Of a stretch of DNA of 25,593 nucleotides, positions 15,235-22,839 are shown one piece after another; within the stretch, counting starts at the first letter, position 1; each line of letters starts with the position of its first letter. Under the pieces are notes generated by a model. The model was not told the DNA's origin. It was given only the letters and a program-made list of their open reading frames with translations, and made no database searches. The translations under genes and the position numbers were made by a program. The stretch comes from WTXA01 sp041741995 (GTDB taxonomy: Bacteria; Bacillota; TC1), in assembly GCA_041741995.1 (NCBI GenBank), contig JBGSJN010000030.1:1-25593 (forward strand), in the 5' to 3' direction.

Positions 15235-17184
15235 ATGGCACTTAGTGGAACAATAACCAATGTATTTAGAACGGGTTACGATTTAAGATTAATTTGGTCA
15301 GCAACACAAGATACTATTAATAACCAAAGCACAGTAACAGCTAGAATGTATCTAAGGTCATTAGGTAGTAGTTATACTATTTCTTCTACGGCAGTTAAAT
15401 ATGGAGCAACAGTTATTGATGGTTCTTCATATCCTTTTAGTGGTGCAGGATTAGCAAGCTTAGCTGGAAATCAAGATAAACTACTTTTTACTTGCAGTAA
15501 AGTTATAACACATAATGATGATGGTACTAGAAATTTTAATTTAAGTGGAACATTCGATATAAATGTTGATTTATCACCGTATGTTGGAACAATTACCTTA
15601 GCTAATACCTTATTCACACTAGACAACATACCTAGAATGAGTTTAATCACCAATTTTGGAAATATCACAATGGCAGGTGCAACTCAAAATTTAAGTGTAA
15701 CAACAACATCATATTCTAGCACTTATAACCTAGATTTTACACTAAAAATTGGTGCTACAACTATAGCAACTTGGAATGATATAGTAGCTAACGGTGGTTC
15801 ACAATCACATACATTGTCATTAACATCAGCACAACAAGACGCAATAATGGGATTAATACCTAACAGCACAACAGCAACTATGGTAATGTCTTGTCAGACA
15901 CAATCAAGCACAACTAACATAGGAACACCTACAACACTATCAGCGACAGCGACAGTGGGAACAGGAATAATACCTACCTTGACAAGTGTTACGGCTACTG
16001 AAAAAGCAACTTTAGGTGGTATAAGTTTAGGTGCTAATAGGTTTTTACAAACAATATCAGATTTAATATTAGATATAACTGGTGCTACAGGTATAAAAGG
16101 TTCAACTATAGCAGGATACAGTATTAATATAGCAGGTAGAAATTATACAACTGTCAAAGTGGACTCTACAGGTGGACTAAATGTAACAGGAACACAGGCA
16201 TTAACAGCAACTGTTACAGATAGTAGAGGTAGAACATCAAGTACAGTTTCAACCAGCTTAACTTTTCTAGCTTATACAGTTCCGAATATATCATTATTCA
16301 CAGTGGTTAGGGCAGATACTTTAACACCGTTTGCAGACAATCCTATTGGAACAACTGCAAAGATTAACTATAATTGTTCGGTTAGCACTGTTAAACCTGT
16401 TTCAACTGAATTAAATACTCTAACCTACAGTTTAGAAAGTAAACTAACAACAAGTGGAACATATACAAACATATCTAGTGGAGCAGTAACTGTTCCAACA
16501 ATAACAAGGGTAGTAACTAATGCTACTCATACAACTTATCTAGTTACAGGTGCTTATGATTTTAGACTTACAATAACAGATAAAGTCGGTGGAGTCAGTA
16601 AAACAGATGTAACAATGGCACTCGGTAAAGTGGCAATGTCTTGGGGAGTTGATGGAATAGGAGTAGGCAAAGTTATAACTCAAGGTGTATTAGATGTCTT
16701 AGGAGATAGTTATTTTGATGGTGCTATATATAACAAGGGAGTAGATTTATTTAAGTTAATATATCCTGTTGGTGCAATTTATATGTCCGTTGTAAGTACC
16801 TCACCTGCAACATTGTTTGGTGGTGCTTGGGCAGTATGGGGAACAGGAAGAGTTCCTGTTGGAATTGATACAGCACAAACAGAGTTCGACACAATAGAAG
16901 AAACAGGTGGTGCTAAAACCCACGCATTAAGTATTGCAGAACTCGCCTCACACAATCACACACAAAACGCACATAGTCATTTAGCCACAACAAGAACAAC
17001 TTCATACGCTTCTGGAACACAGAGTTCGTGGAGATGCATGTCCTTTGTAGGTACTAGTAATGATTATGCTCAAAATGTAAGTACTAGTAGTGATACTGCT
17101 ACTAATATCGCCACAGGTAGTGGGACAGTCCACAACAATTTACAACCCTACATAACTTGTTATATGTGGAAAAGAACAGCATAG
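15235..17184 (+). CDS. DUF859-type phage tail structural protein, probable receptor-binding fibre
   Basis: The 649-residue protein opens MALSGTITNVFRTGYDLRLIW followed by a beta-rich DUF859 pattern (RMYLRSLGSSYTISSTAVKYGATVIDG). It is rich in Thr, Ser and Ala, consistent with stacked beta domains. Near residue 470 it has KVAMSWGVDGIGVGKV, a common linker. The C-terminal about 130 residues (LIYPVGAIYMSVVSTSPATLFGGAW, GRVPVGID, NLQPYITCYMWKRTA) form a tail-collar-like head. A HNHTQNAHSH segment (about residues 581-590) resembles His-x-His metal sites at the tips of phage fibres. This protein probably contacts the host receptor. The ATG at 15235 has AGAGG before it. Confidence 0.85.
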   Translation: MALSGTITNVFRTGYDLRLIWSATQDTINNQSTVTARMYLRSLGSSYTISSTAVKYGATVIDGSSYPFSGAGLASLAGNQDKLLFTCSKVITHNDDGTRNFNLSGTFDINVDLSPYVGTITLANTLFTLDNIPRMSLITNFGNITMAGATQNLSVTTTSYSSTYNLDFTLKIGATTIATWNDIVANGGSQSHTLSLTSAQQDAIMGLIPNSTTATMVMSCQTQSSTTNIGTPTTLSATATVGTGIIPTLTSVTATEKATLGGISLGANRFLQTISDLILDITGATGIKGSTIAGYSINIAGRNYTTVKVDSTGGLNVTGTQALTATVTDSRGRTSSTVSTSLTFLAYTVPNISLFTVVRADTLTPFADNPIGTTAKINYNCSVSTVKPVSTELNTLTYSLESKLTTSGTYTNISSGAVTVPTITRVVTNATHTTYLVTGAYDFRLTITDKVGGVSKTDVTMALGKVAMSWGVDGIGVGKVITQGVLDVLGDSYFDGAIYNKGVDLFKLIYPVGAIYMSVVSTSPATLFGGAWAVWGTGRVPVGIDTAQTEFDTIEETGGAKTHALSIAELASHNHTQNAHSHLATTRTTSYASGTQSSWRCMSFVGTSNDYAQNVSTSSDTATNIATGSGTVHNNLQPYITCYMWKRTA

Positions 17185-17199
17185 GAAAGGAGGAGGTAT

Positions 17200-17526
17200 A
17201 TGTGTGAAGTAACTCAGGATAAAGAATGTGGCAGAGCAATTCTTGCTACAGAAAAGAAAGTAAATGCTCTCATAGAAAATATGAATGAAACTAAAACTGA
17301 ATTTGCAGTATTTAAAGAAAGTTTTTCAAGATTTAAAGCTTCATTAGATAAATTAATCAATAAACATGAAACTGAATCAGCTGAAGAAAATATTACTCTA
17401 AAGAAAAAACTTCAAGAAAAGGAAAAACTAGCAGAAACAAAAAAATGGCAAATAAAACTATTAGCCATAACAGCATTATTTAGTTTTATATCTTCACTCG
17501 CAATGTTCATTATAAGTTTAAAATAA
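17200..17526 (+). CDS. XhlA-like membrane protein of the lysis module
   Basis: A 108-residue protein with a charged, coiled-coil N-terminal region (about residues 1-80, many Lys and Glu) and one C-terminal membrane segment (IKLLAITALFSFISSLAMFIISL, about 84-106). This layout matches the hemolysin XhlA type that works with holins in Bacillus PBSX-like lysis modules, and it precedes the holin as expected. AAAGGAGGAGG precedes ATG 17200. The assignment is by topology and position rather than by sequence motif. Confidence 0.72.
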   Translation: MCEVTQDKECGRAILATEKKVNALIENMNETKTEFAVFKESFSRFKASLDKLINKHETESAEENITLKKKLQEKEKLAETKKWQIKLLAITALFSFISSLAMFIISLK

Positions 17527-17541
17527 GAAAGGATGTTAAAA

Positions 17542-17823
17542 ATGAAAAATATTAATAAAATTGATAAATTTACAATAATGAGGACAATGTTTCTATTTGT
17601 TGCTCTGACAAATCAATTTCTGGCAGTTGCTGGGAAAAGTCCACTACCAATAGAAGACTCTCAAATTGAACTATTAGTTTCTACCACCTGGACCTTAATA
17701 ATAGCGATATGGTCTTGGTGGAAAAATAACAGTTTTACTCAAAATGCTATAGAGGCACAGGAAGTTTTAAATTATTTAAAAGGTGCAAATAATGAGGAAA
17801 ATCAAGAAAACACACAAGTATAG
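17542..17823 (+). CDS. Holin, phi-LC3 family
   Basis: The holin makes the membrane hole that lets the endolysin reach the wall. It has two membrane segments: FTIMRTMFLFVALTNQFLAVAG and LLVSTTWTLIIAIWSWW. Between them, GKSPLPIEDSQIELLVST is the family signature, and the charged tail after WWKNNSFTQNAIEAQEVLNYLKG is typical of phi-LC3 holins. The frame also opens at ATG 17533, but AGAAAGG ends at 17532 and fits ATG 17542 better, giving about 93 residues. A possible dual start is worth noting because holins often use two starts. The terminator after it separates holin and amidase. Confidence 0.9.
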   Translation: MKNINKIDKFTIMRTMFLFVALTNQFLAVAGKSPLPIEDSQIELLVSTTWTLIIAIWSWWKNNSFTQNAIEAQEVLNYLKGANNEENQENTQV

Positions 17824-17852
17824 GAGAGAAGATTATTTCTTCTCTCTTTTTT
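17824..17852 (+). terminator. Terminator between holin and amidase genes
   Basis: GAGAGAAGA (17824-17832) and TCTTCTCTC (17838-17846) form a perfect 9-bp stem with a 5-nt loop, followed by six T. It begins directly at the holin stop codon. It would reduce read-through into the endolysin gene, whose ribosome binding site TAGGGAGG follows. Confidence 0.82.
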
Positions 17853-17868
17853 ATAGGGAGGTAATAAA

Positions 17869-18666
17869 ATGAAAATTATAAAAATGTTATGTACACAATC
17901 AGATTGCTATAAGGTGGGTAGAAAGATAACTCCAAAGGGATTAATGCTTCACTCAGTTGGCTGTGCACAACCAAACCCATATATATTTCAAAAGATATGG
18001 AACAAGCCTGGAGTAAAGGCTTGTGTGCACGCTGTGCTTGGTCCTGATGGAACAGTCATTCAATGTTTAGAATGGAACTACAGAGGTTGGCATGCAGGGG
18101 GTTCAGCTAATAACACTCATATTGGCACAGAGATGGCAGAACCTGCAACTATTAAATATTTAGGTGGTTCTACTTGGAAAGATTTAGATCCAGTTAAAAC
18201 AAAGGTTCATGTACTTAATACATACAAGACTGCAGTTGAGTTATTTGCTAAGCTATGTAAGGATTATAAACTAGATCCTTTAAAAGATGGTGTTATATTA
18301 AGTCACTCAGAGGGACATAAAAGAGATTTGTCATCTAATCATGGTGATGTTGAACATATCTGGAGTAGGTTTGGGCTAACAATGAATGGTTTTAGAAATG
18401 ATGTAAAGAAAACTATAGAGCCAGTAGTGGCTAAACCTGTTGCATCAGTTTCTAAACTAGTTCAACCAAATGTTAAACCTCTCGGATATTTAGTTAAAGT
18501 TACAGCTTGGGTTTTGAATTATAGGACAGGACCAGGAGTCAACTATAAAAAAAGAGGAAGTATTCGTAAAAATCAGGTCTATACTATAGTAGAAGAAAAG
18601 AATGGTTGGGGTAAATTAAAGAGCGGTGCAGGTTGGATAAAATTAAAATATATAAAAATATTTTAA
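17869..18666 (+). CDS. Endolysin: N-acetylmuramoyl-L-alanine amidase with SH3b domain
   Basis: The enzyme cleaves the bond between muramic acid and the stem peptide at lysis. The Amidase_2 domain (about residues 5-180) shows MLHSVG with a zinc His at residue 28, ACVHAVLGPDG, GWHAGG, the catalytic-region HIGTEMAEP with Glu at about 88, and HSEGHKRDLSSNHGDVEHIW, which supplies the other zinc ligands. After a Pro/Val linker, an SH3b domain (about 203-262: VTAWVLNYRTGPGVNYKKRGSI, NGWGKLKSGAGWIKL) binds the wall. There is no signal peptide, so release depends on the holin. ATG 17869 follows GGGAGG. It is the last phage-type gene on this strand and is followed by a structured RNA region. Confidence 0.94.
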   Translation: MKIIKMLCTQSDCYKVGRKITPKGLMLHSVGCAQPNPYIFQKIWNKPGVKACVHAVLGPDGTVIQCLEWNYRGWHAGGSANNTHIGTEMAEPATIKYLGGSTWKDLDPVKTKVHVLNTYKTAVELFAKLCKDYKLDPLKDGVILSHSEGHKRDLSSNHGDVEHIWSRFGLTMNGFRNDVKKTIEPVVAKPVASVSKLVQPNVKPLGYLVKVTAWVLNYRTGPGVNYKKRGSIRKNQVYTIVEEKNGWGKLKSGAGWIKLKYIKIF

Positions 18667-18685
18667 TTTTTATGGGGAGATTGAT

Positions 18686-18829
18686 AACTTCTAAAAAGAG
18701 AAGGTTGTTGAAGCATAGTCTGTAATTATGAGCGGAGGGTGCAGACATAGTCTTGGACTAGCTAGCTGATAATCCAAGACTATGCCTGCAATCATTAGGA
18801 CTCATATATCTTAATGATTTTTTATTCGT
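18686..18829 (+). ncRNA. Highly structured non-coding region after the endolysin, possible regulatory RNA
   Basis: Three structures follow the endolysin. AACTTCT (18686-18692) pairs with AGAAGGTT (18699-18706) with one bulged G. An 18-nt arm (18740-18757) pairs with 18773-18790 with one mismatch. A terminator lies at 18790-18819. The segment AGACTATGC (18778-18786) is also a perfect complement of GCATAGTCT (18713-18721), so two pairings exclude each other. The one mismatch (A45/C85) is a U-G pair on the opposite strand, so the - strand RNA would fold even better. I know no named family that fits. It may be a 3' UTR, a small RNA or an antisense element. Confidence 0.45.
18790..18826 (+). terminator. 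Terminator downstream of the endolysin
   Basis: AATCATTA (18790-18797) pairs with TAATGATT (18812-18819), extended by a G-T pair, with a 14-nt loop and a run TTTTTATT after it. It ends the lysis operon. Its left arm shares base 18790 with the end of the long hairpin just upstream. Confidence 0.7.
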
Positions 18830-18861
18830 TTTGAGCCTGTGAAGAAAAGTCTGAAAATAAT

Positions 18862-18908
18862 GGAAAACAAATAGCCTCCTATGTTATAAAAAACAAAGGA
18901 GGCTATTT
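18862..18908 (-). terminator. Terminator of the - strand regulator gene
   Basis: AAATAGCCTCCT (18869-18880) and AGGAGGCTATTT (18897-18908) form a perfect 12-bp stem with a 16-nt loop. On the - strand the stem is followed by GTTTTCC. It begins 12 nt beyond the stop codon of the regulator at 18921-18923. Confidence 0.82.
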
Positions 18909-18920
18909 CACAAATCCGAT

Positions 18921-19859
18921 TTATATCTCAGCTGCTATTTTTCCCATATCACTTGTGTCATATCCGCCAATAAGTTCAAATTCGTTTTTGAAAGCATCAG
19001 AACGAATAATTTTTAAAAGCATTTCTATTTCTTTTGTATGAAGATCTTCTTTTCTTATTACAATATCATATCTTTCTTTTTTTATAGGGATAAATTCAAT
19101 ATTGTCAACTTGTCTGGCAATTTTCTCAGTTCCAACAGCCACATCAGCTTTACCACTGCTTATTGCACTAGCAACAGCTAGATGGGATGATATTTCATTA
19201 TTATAACCTTTTATTGAATTAGCATCAATGTCAAGCAAATTAAGGTTTTCATCTAAGAGTACTCTAGAACCTGCACCCTTCTCTCTGTTTACCATAGTGA
19301 TATCTTCTCTGCTAAAATCTTCCCAAGAACTGATTAATTTTGGATTATCTTTTGCAACATATAACCCTTGCATACGCCAAGTGAGATGTATTATAACAGT
19401 CGGAATTCCTGGCAGTAATCTTCTTACGTATGGAATGTTATAAGTATCTGAATCACCATCCCACAAATGAGCTGTTGCAACATTTATCTTTTTTCTGTAT
19501 AAAGATATAAGGCTGTCATAACTTCCGATATATGCTCTAAGGGCCGAGACTCCATGCAATCTCATATAATTAGAAAGAACATCCAATATTAAATCTTGGC
19601 CACAGATTATAAATCCATCTTTTATAGAATCATTGCCGGAAAGATTAAAGCTTGATGTCTCAGTAAGTAAACTCCTTTGAGCCTTACTACTTTTTGAGTT
19701 AGAAATATATTCCTTTACATCATCTTCTGTAAAACGAACTTTTCTACCAACCGTATAAGAACTAATTTCACCTTTTCTAATTAAGTCATAAATTGTGCTT
19801 TTGCTCACTTTGAGCATATCTGCAACTTCTTGAGTGGATAATGCGTGCTTCTTATCCAT
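18921..19859 (-). CDS. One-component regulator: excisionase-type HTH plus periplasmic-binding-protein-like domain
   Basis: The N-terminal about 55 residues are a MerR/excisionase-like winged HTH (STQEVADMLKVSKSTIYDLIRKGEISSYTVGRKVRFTEDDVKEYI). The rest (about 75-305) is a PBP-like domain with GSYDSLISLYRKKINVATAHLWDGDSDTYNIPYV, NREKGAGSRVLLDE, HLAVASAISSGKADVAVGTEKIA and GGYDTSDMGKIAAEI. This architecture is known in Clostridia and archaea next to molybdate/tungstate transporters, where the PBP-like domain is thought to sense the oxyanion in the cytoplasm. It has no signal peptide. ATG at 19859 (complement) follows AGGAGG. It is divergent from the binding-protein gene, suggesting that it controls that operon and itself. 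Ligand is inferred from context. Confidence 0.9.
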   Translation of the reverse strand: MDKKHALSTQEVADMLKVSKSTIYDLIRKGEISSYTVGRKVRFTEDDVKEYISNSKSSKAQRSLLTETSSFNLSGNDSIKDGFIICGQDLILDVLSNYMRLHGVSALRAYIGSYDSLISLYRKKINVATAHLWDGDSDTYNIPYVRRLLPGIPTVIIHLTWRMQGLYVAKDNPKLISSWEDFSREDITMVNREKGAGSRVLLDENLNLLDIDANSIKGYNNEISSHLAVASAISSGKADVAVGTEKIARQVDNIEFIPIKKERYDIVIRKEDLHTKEIEMLLKIIRSDAFKNEFELIGGYDTSDMGKIAAEI

Positions 19860-19902
19860 AGAATCCTCCTTTTTTTAATAAAATTTACCATTGCTAAAAT
19901 GC

Positions 19903-20013
19903 GTGAAATGATATAATATTAGTCTTAGATGCAATATAAAACGTATTTATATACTATTTAATATCATATCACACAATTATTATCATTTCAAGTGTGAAAT
20001 GCTGCGAAATCAT
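19903..20013. promoter_or_regulatory. Putative operators in the divergent regulator-transporter gap
   Basis: The 206-bp gap contains TGAAATGAT (19904-19912) and its exact reverse complement ATCATTTCA (19982-19990). It also holds a palindrome CATTTC AAGTGT GAAATG (19984-20001) with 6-bp arms and a 6-nt spacer. A further related GAAATCAT lies at 20006-20013. Spacing of the first pair (about 78 bp) would suit loop formation over both divergent promoters. I cannot mark certain -35/-10 boxes. Binding by the flanking regulator is inference. Confidence 0.45.
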
Positions 20014-20065
20014 ATGAAAATTAAACTATTGCATAATAATTATTATATTTAGGAGGGAATTTTTT

Positions 20066-20983
20066 ATGTTCAGTTCGAAAAAATCTATTATTTTCAAAAA
20101 AACAACCCTAATCTTATCGATTTTAACATTATCTATCGGTATAGCTTTAACTGGATGTTCAAAAAGTACGGCAACCAATAAAGACAATACAACACAAAAA
20201 AGTTTATTAGTCTATGCTGGAGCTGCAAGCAAACCACCAACAGAAGAGGCTGCTAAAGCATTCGAAAAGGAAACTGGCATTAGAGTTGATCTTATTTTTG
20301 GTGGTTCTGGGACAGTTTTATCTCAGATGGAACTCAGTAAAAAAGGAGATTTATATTTCCCGGGCTCATCAGACTTTATGGAAAAAGCTATTCAAAAGAA
20401 ATTGGTTTATCCAAAAACAGAATCAAGAATAGTTTATTTAGTAAATTCAATAAATGTCCAAAAAGGTAATCCGAAAAATATACACAGTTTAAAAGATCTA
20501 ACAAAACCTGGAATTAAGATAGCGATAGCTAATCCTGAAACAGTTTGTGTAGGGTTATATGCTACAGAAATTATTGATAAGACTTTCACGGATCAGGAAA
20601 AAGAATCTTTTAAAAAGAATCTGTTAAATTATACTGAAAGCTGTGATAAAACCGCAACTGCTATATCATTGAAAACTGTAGATGCTGTAATTGGGTGGAG
20701 TGTATTTCAAGACTGGGATCCAGCAAAAATTGAGAATATCCCACTAAAACAGAATGAAATTCAAAGAATAGGATATATTCCTATTGCAGTATCAACTTTT
20801 TCTGAGAATAAAAAACTAGCACAACAGTTTATTGATTTTTTGAATTCTAAAGAAGGTAAGTCCATTTTCAAGAAATATAAATACTTTGCCACTCCTGAAG
20901 AAGCTACTAAGTATGTAGGTGTGAAAAAACCTGTTGGTGGTGAATATAAATTAAATGAGGAATGGATTAATATAGGTAAATAA
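20066..20983 (+). CDS. Molybdate/tungstate ABC transporter substrate-binding lipoprotein, ModA/WtpA-like
   Basis: The 305-residue binding protein has a long signal peptide with lipobox LTGC (residues 28-31), so it is anchored to the outer membrane face. The mature part opens SLLVYAGAASKPPTEEAAKAFEKETGIRVDLIFGGSGTVLSQMELSKKGDLYFPGSSDFMEKA. This pattern of an early AGA, GGSG and GDLYFPG is typical of the SBP_bac_11/ModA group. Later GIKIAIANPETVCVGLYA and VDAVIGWSVFQDWDP line the usual binding cleft. The NPETVC Cys at the cleft loop is unusual compared with small residues there in many relatives. TAGGAGGG precedes ATG 20066. Molybdate versus tungstate cannot be decided from sequence. Confidence 0.88.
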   Translation: MFSSKKSIIFKKTTLILSILTLSIGIALTGCSKSTATNKDNTTQKSLLVYAGAASKPPTEEAAKAFEKETGIRVDLIFGGSGTVLSQMELSKKGDLYFPGSSDFMEKAIQKKLVYPKTESRIVYLVNSINVQKGNPKNIHSLKDLTKPGIKIAIANPETVCVGLYATEIIDKTFTDQEKESFKKNLLNYTESCDKTATAISLKTVDAVIGWSVFQDWDPAKIENIPLKQNEIQRIGYIPIAVSTFSENKKLAQQFIDFLNSKEGKSIFKKYKYFATPEEATKYVGVKKPVGGEYKLNEEWINIGK

Positions 20984-20984
20984 T

Positions 20985-21767
20985 ATGGGCATGAAAAAAG
21001 TTTCGATAACTTTCTCATTTATCACTTTATTATTTTATTTAACATTGATCTTTTCATTACTCTCTTTTATTTCAAAGGATAGATTTTTTGAAATACTATT
21101 TTCTGAAAGAACATTGTTTTCAATTAAATTAAGTATGACAGCTGCTTTTGTTGCTGTCTTACTTTCTTTTATAATTGCACTTCCGGCTGCTTATGCACTA
21201 TCGCGATATGAATTCTTTGGGAAAAATTTTGTAGACTTAATTTTAGAATTACCTATGATTGTTTCACCTGCTGCTTTAGGTGCAATTTTATTGTTATTTT
21301 TTTATAACAATCTAGGAACCTGGATTCAGGGCAATATACAACAATTTGTCTTTACTTTTTACGGTATAATTTTAGCTCAGTTTACAACTATTTTAGGAAT
21401 AACCATACGTATGATAAAAAATGGCTTTGATGAAATACCGAGCAGGTATGAAAATGCAGCAAGAACTCTTGGAGCCAGTTCATTTCAAGCTTTTCGCTCT
21501 GTTTCTCTACCATTGTGTAGAAGAAGTATTCTATCTACATTGATATTTGCCTGGGCTAAGGCTGTTGGAGAGTTTGGAGCAACAATTACTCTTGCTGGTA
21601 CTATGGCTATGAGAACTGAAACACTACCGGTAGCGATATTTATGCGACTTTCAGTTGCAGATATTCAAGGTGCAGTGGTATTAATAACTATATTACTGGC
21701 AATTGGTTTATTTGTATTATTCATAGTTCGTCAAGTTATTGGAGGTAAATCAAATGCTTCAAATTAA
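20985..21767 (+). CDS. Molybdate/tungstate ABC transporter permease, ModB-like
   Basis: A 260-residue inner-membrane permease with about six hydrophobic segments (for example residues 7-30, 50-72, 89-108, 122-144, about 185-205 and 230-252). The cytoplasmic coupling loop NGFDEIPSRYENAARTLGASSFQAFRSVSLPLCRRSI carries the EAA-type motif (EN/AARTLGAS..FRSVSLPL) that contacts the ATPase. Then AWAKAVGEFGATITLAGTMAMRTETLPVAIF is the hallmark of the ModB/CysT group, with EFGA and the gate residues. It starts one base after the binding-protein stop (ATG 20985; the later ATG 20991 is also possible) and overlaps the ATPase gene, so the three are one operon. Confidence 0.92.
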   Translation: MGMKKVSITFSFITLLFYLTLIFSLLSFISKDRFFEILFSERTLFSIKLSMTAAFVAVLLSFIIALPAAYALSRYEFFGKNFVDLILELPMIVSPAALGAILLLFFYNNLGTWIQGNIQQFVFTFYGIILAQFTTILGITIRMIKNGFDEIPSRYENAARTLGASSFQAFRSVSLPLCRRSILSTLIFAWAKAVGEFGATITLAGTMAMRTETLPVAIFMRLSVADIQGAVVLITILLAIGLFVLFIVRQVIGGKSNASN

Positions 21768-22839
21768 TAATTTGAGTATGACAGCTGGAAAATTTTCTAT
21801 TGATGATATAAATTTATTGGTACCTGATGGTTGTTGTCATGTTCTTCTCGGTGGTACCGGTAATGGCAAAACTTTAATTTTGGAAGCTATTGCAGGGTTG
21901 AGATCAATCAAGAGTGGAGAAATATATTCTGATGGAATCAATATAGAAGGAGAATTTCCGGAAAATAGGTACATAAGTTATGTTCCTCAGGATTTAGCCT
22001 TATTTCCTCATTTAAATGTTGAAAAAAACATTCTATATCCGAAAAGATTTAAAAAGAACCATATTAGGAGTGATGAAGAAATAAGAGAAATAATAAAGTA
22101 TTTGCAAATTGAAAATATTTTACATAGATCAATTAAAAATTTAAGCGGTGGAGAAAAGCAAAGAGTAGCACTTGCCAGAGCTTTTGTTTCTGGAAATAAA
22201 GTTCTTTTGTTGGACGAACCATTTTCAGCATTACATTTCACTTTAAAGAGAACCCTATGGGGAATGTTGACTGATATACAGAAGAGGTTTAATATATCAA
22301 TATTGATGGTAACCCACGATCTTGAAGAAGCGGAATTTCTAGCTGATTATGTTAGTATCTTGTACAAGGGTAGAATAATGCAATCAGGTATCAAAGAAGA
22401 AGTTTTTGAAAATCCAACCCAAATAGAGGTTACTAAGATAACTGGACATTACAATTATTTTTCAGGAGAGGTTATTGGTATTAATGATGATAGTTGCATT
22501 GTATATATAAGTAGTCTTGACTCAATATTTAGTGTGAATAATATTGCTTTTATTAAAAGTGATAAAGTGACTATCGCTATTCGTACAAATAAAATAAAAA
22601 TAAATCCATTAGATGATAAAATTCCCAATACAATAAAATGTAAAATGCAAAACCTTTATAAAACTAGCAATTACAATCAATTGGCTTTGCTTCCAGATAA
22701 GATGAAAGGTGAGAGGATTGATGAAGTTGAAGAAATAGTTGTTGATTTTTATGATGATAAAAATCTCGATTTTGAACAAGGTCAAAAAATTACAATTCAT
22801 ATTCCTATTAATGACATATATGTATTCAAAAACAATTAA
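21754..22839 (+). CDS. Molybdate/tungstate ABC transporter ATPase with C-terminal regulatory region, ModC-like
   Basis: From ATG 21754 (GGAGG at 21741-21745; in-frame ATG 21739 lacks one) the protein has 361 residues. It has Walker A GGTGNGKT (33-40), Q-loop YVPQD (Gln 79), signature LSGGE (130-134), Walker B LLLDEP (151-156) and switch VTHD (His 188). The D-loop reads SALH instead of SALD, with His 161 replacing the conserved Asp. Residues about 235-361 form a beta-rich TOBE/MOP-like regulatory part (VTIAIRTNKIKINP, QGQKITIHIPINDIYVF) as in ModC/WtpC, where it can bind oxyanion. The gene overlaps the permease gene by 14 bp. It powers uptake across the membrane. Confidence 0.9.
   Translation: MLQINNLSMTAGKFSIDDINLLVPDGCCHVLLGGTGNGKTLILEAIAGLRSIKSGEIYSDGINIEGEFPENRYISYVPQDLALFPHLNVEKNILYPKRFKKNHIRSDEEIREIIKYLQIENILHRSIKNLSGGEKQRVALARAFVSGNKVLLLDEPFSALHFTLKRTLWGMLTDIQKRFNISILMVTHDLEEAEFLADYVSILYKGRIMQSGIKEEVFENPTQIEVTKITGHYNYFSGEVIGINDDSCIVYISSLDSIFSVNNIAFIKSDKVTIAIRTNKIKINPLDDKIPNTIKCKMQNLYKTSNYNQLALLPDKMKGERIDEVEEIVVDFYDDKNLDFEQGQKITIHIPINDIYVFKNN

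Noticed and set aside
15235..17184. Diversity-generating retroelement target in the fibre gene
   Set aside because: No reverse transcriptase gene or template repeat of the variable tip is seen in the window.
18728..18769. Tiny ORF (13 codons, MSGGC start) in the structured region
   Set aside because: No ribosome binding site, overlaps the long hairpin, and too short to support.
18667..18920. Molybdenum cofactor riboswitch for the transporter operon
   Set aside because: The structured region is not in the leader of the transporter or regulator genes (it lies downstream of both the endolysin and the regulator), and I do not see the known conserved core.
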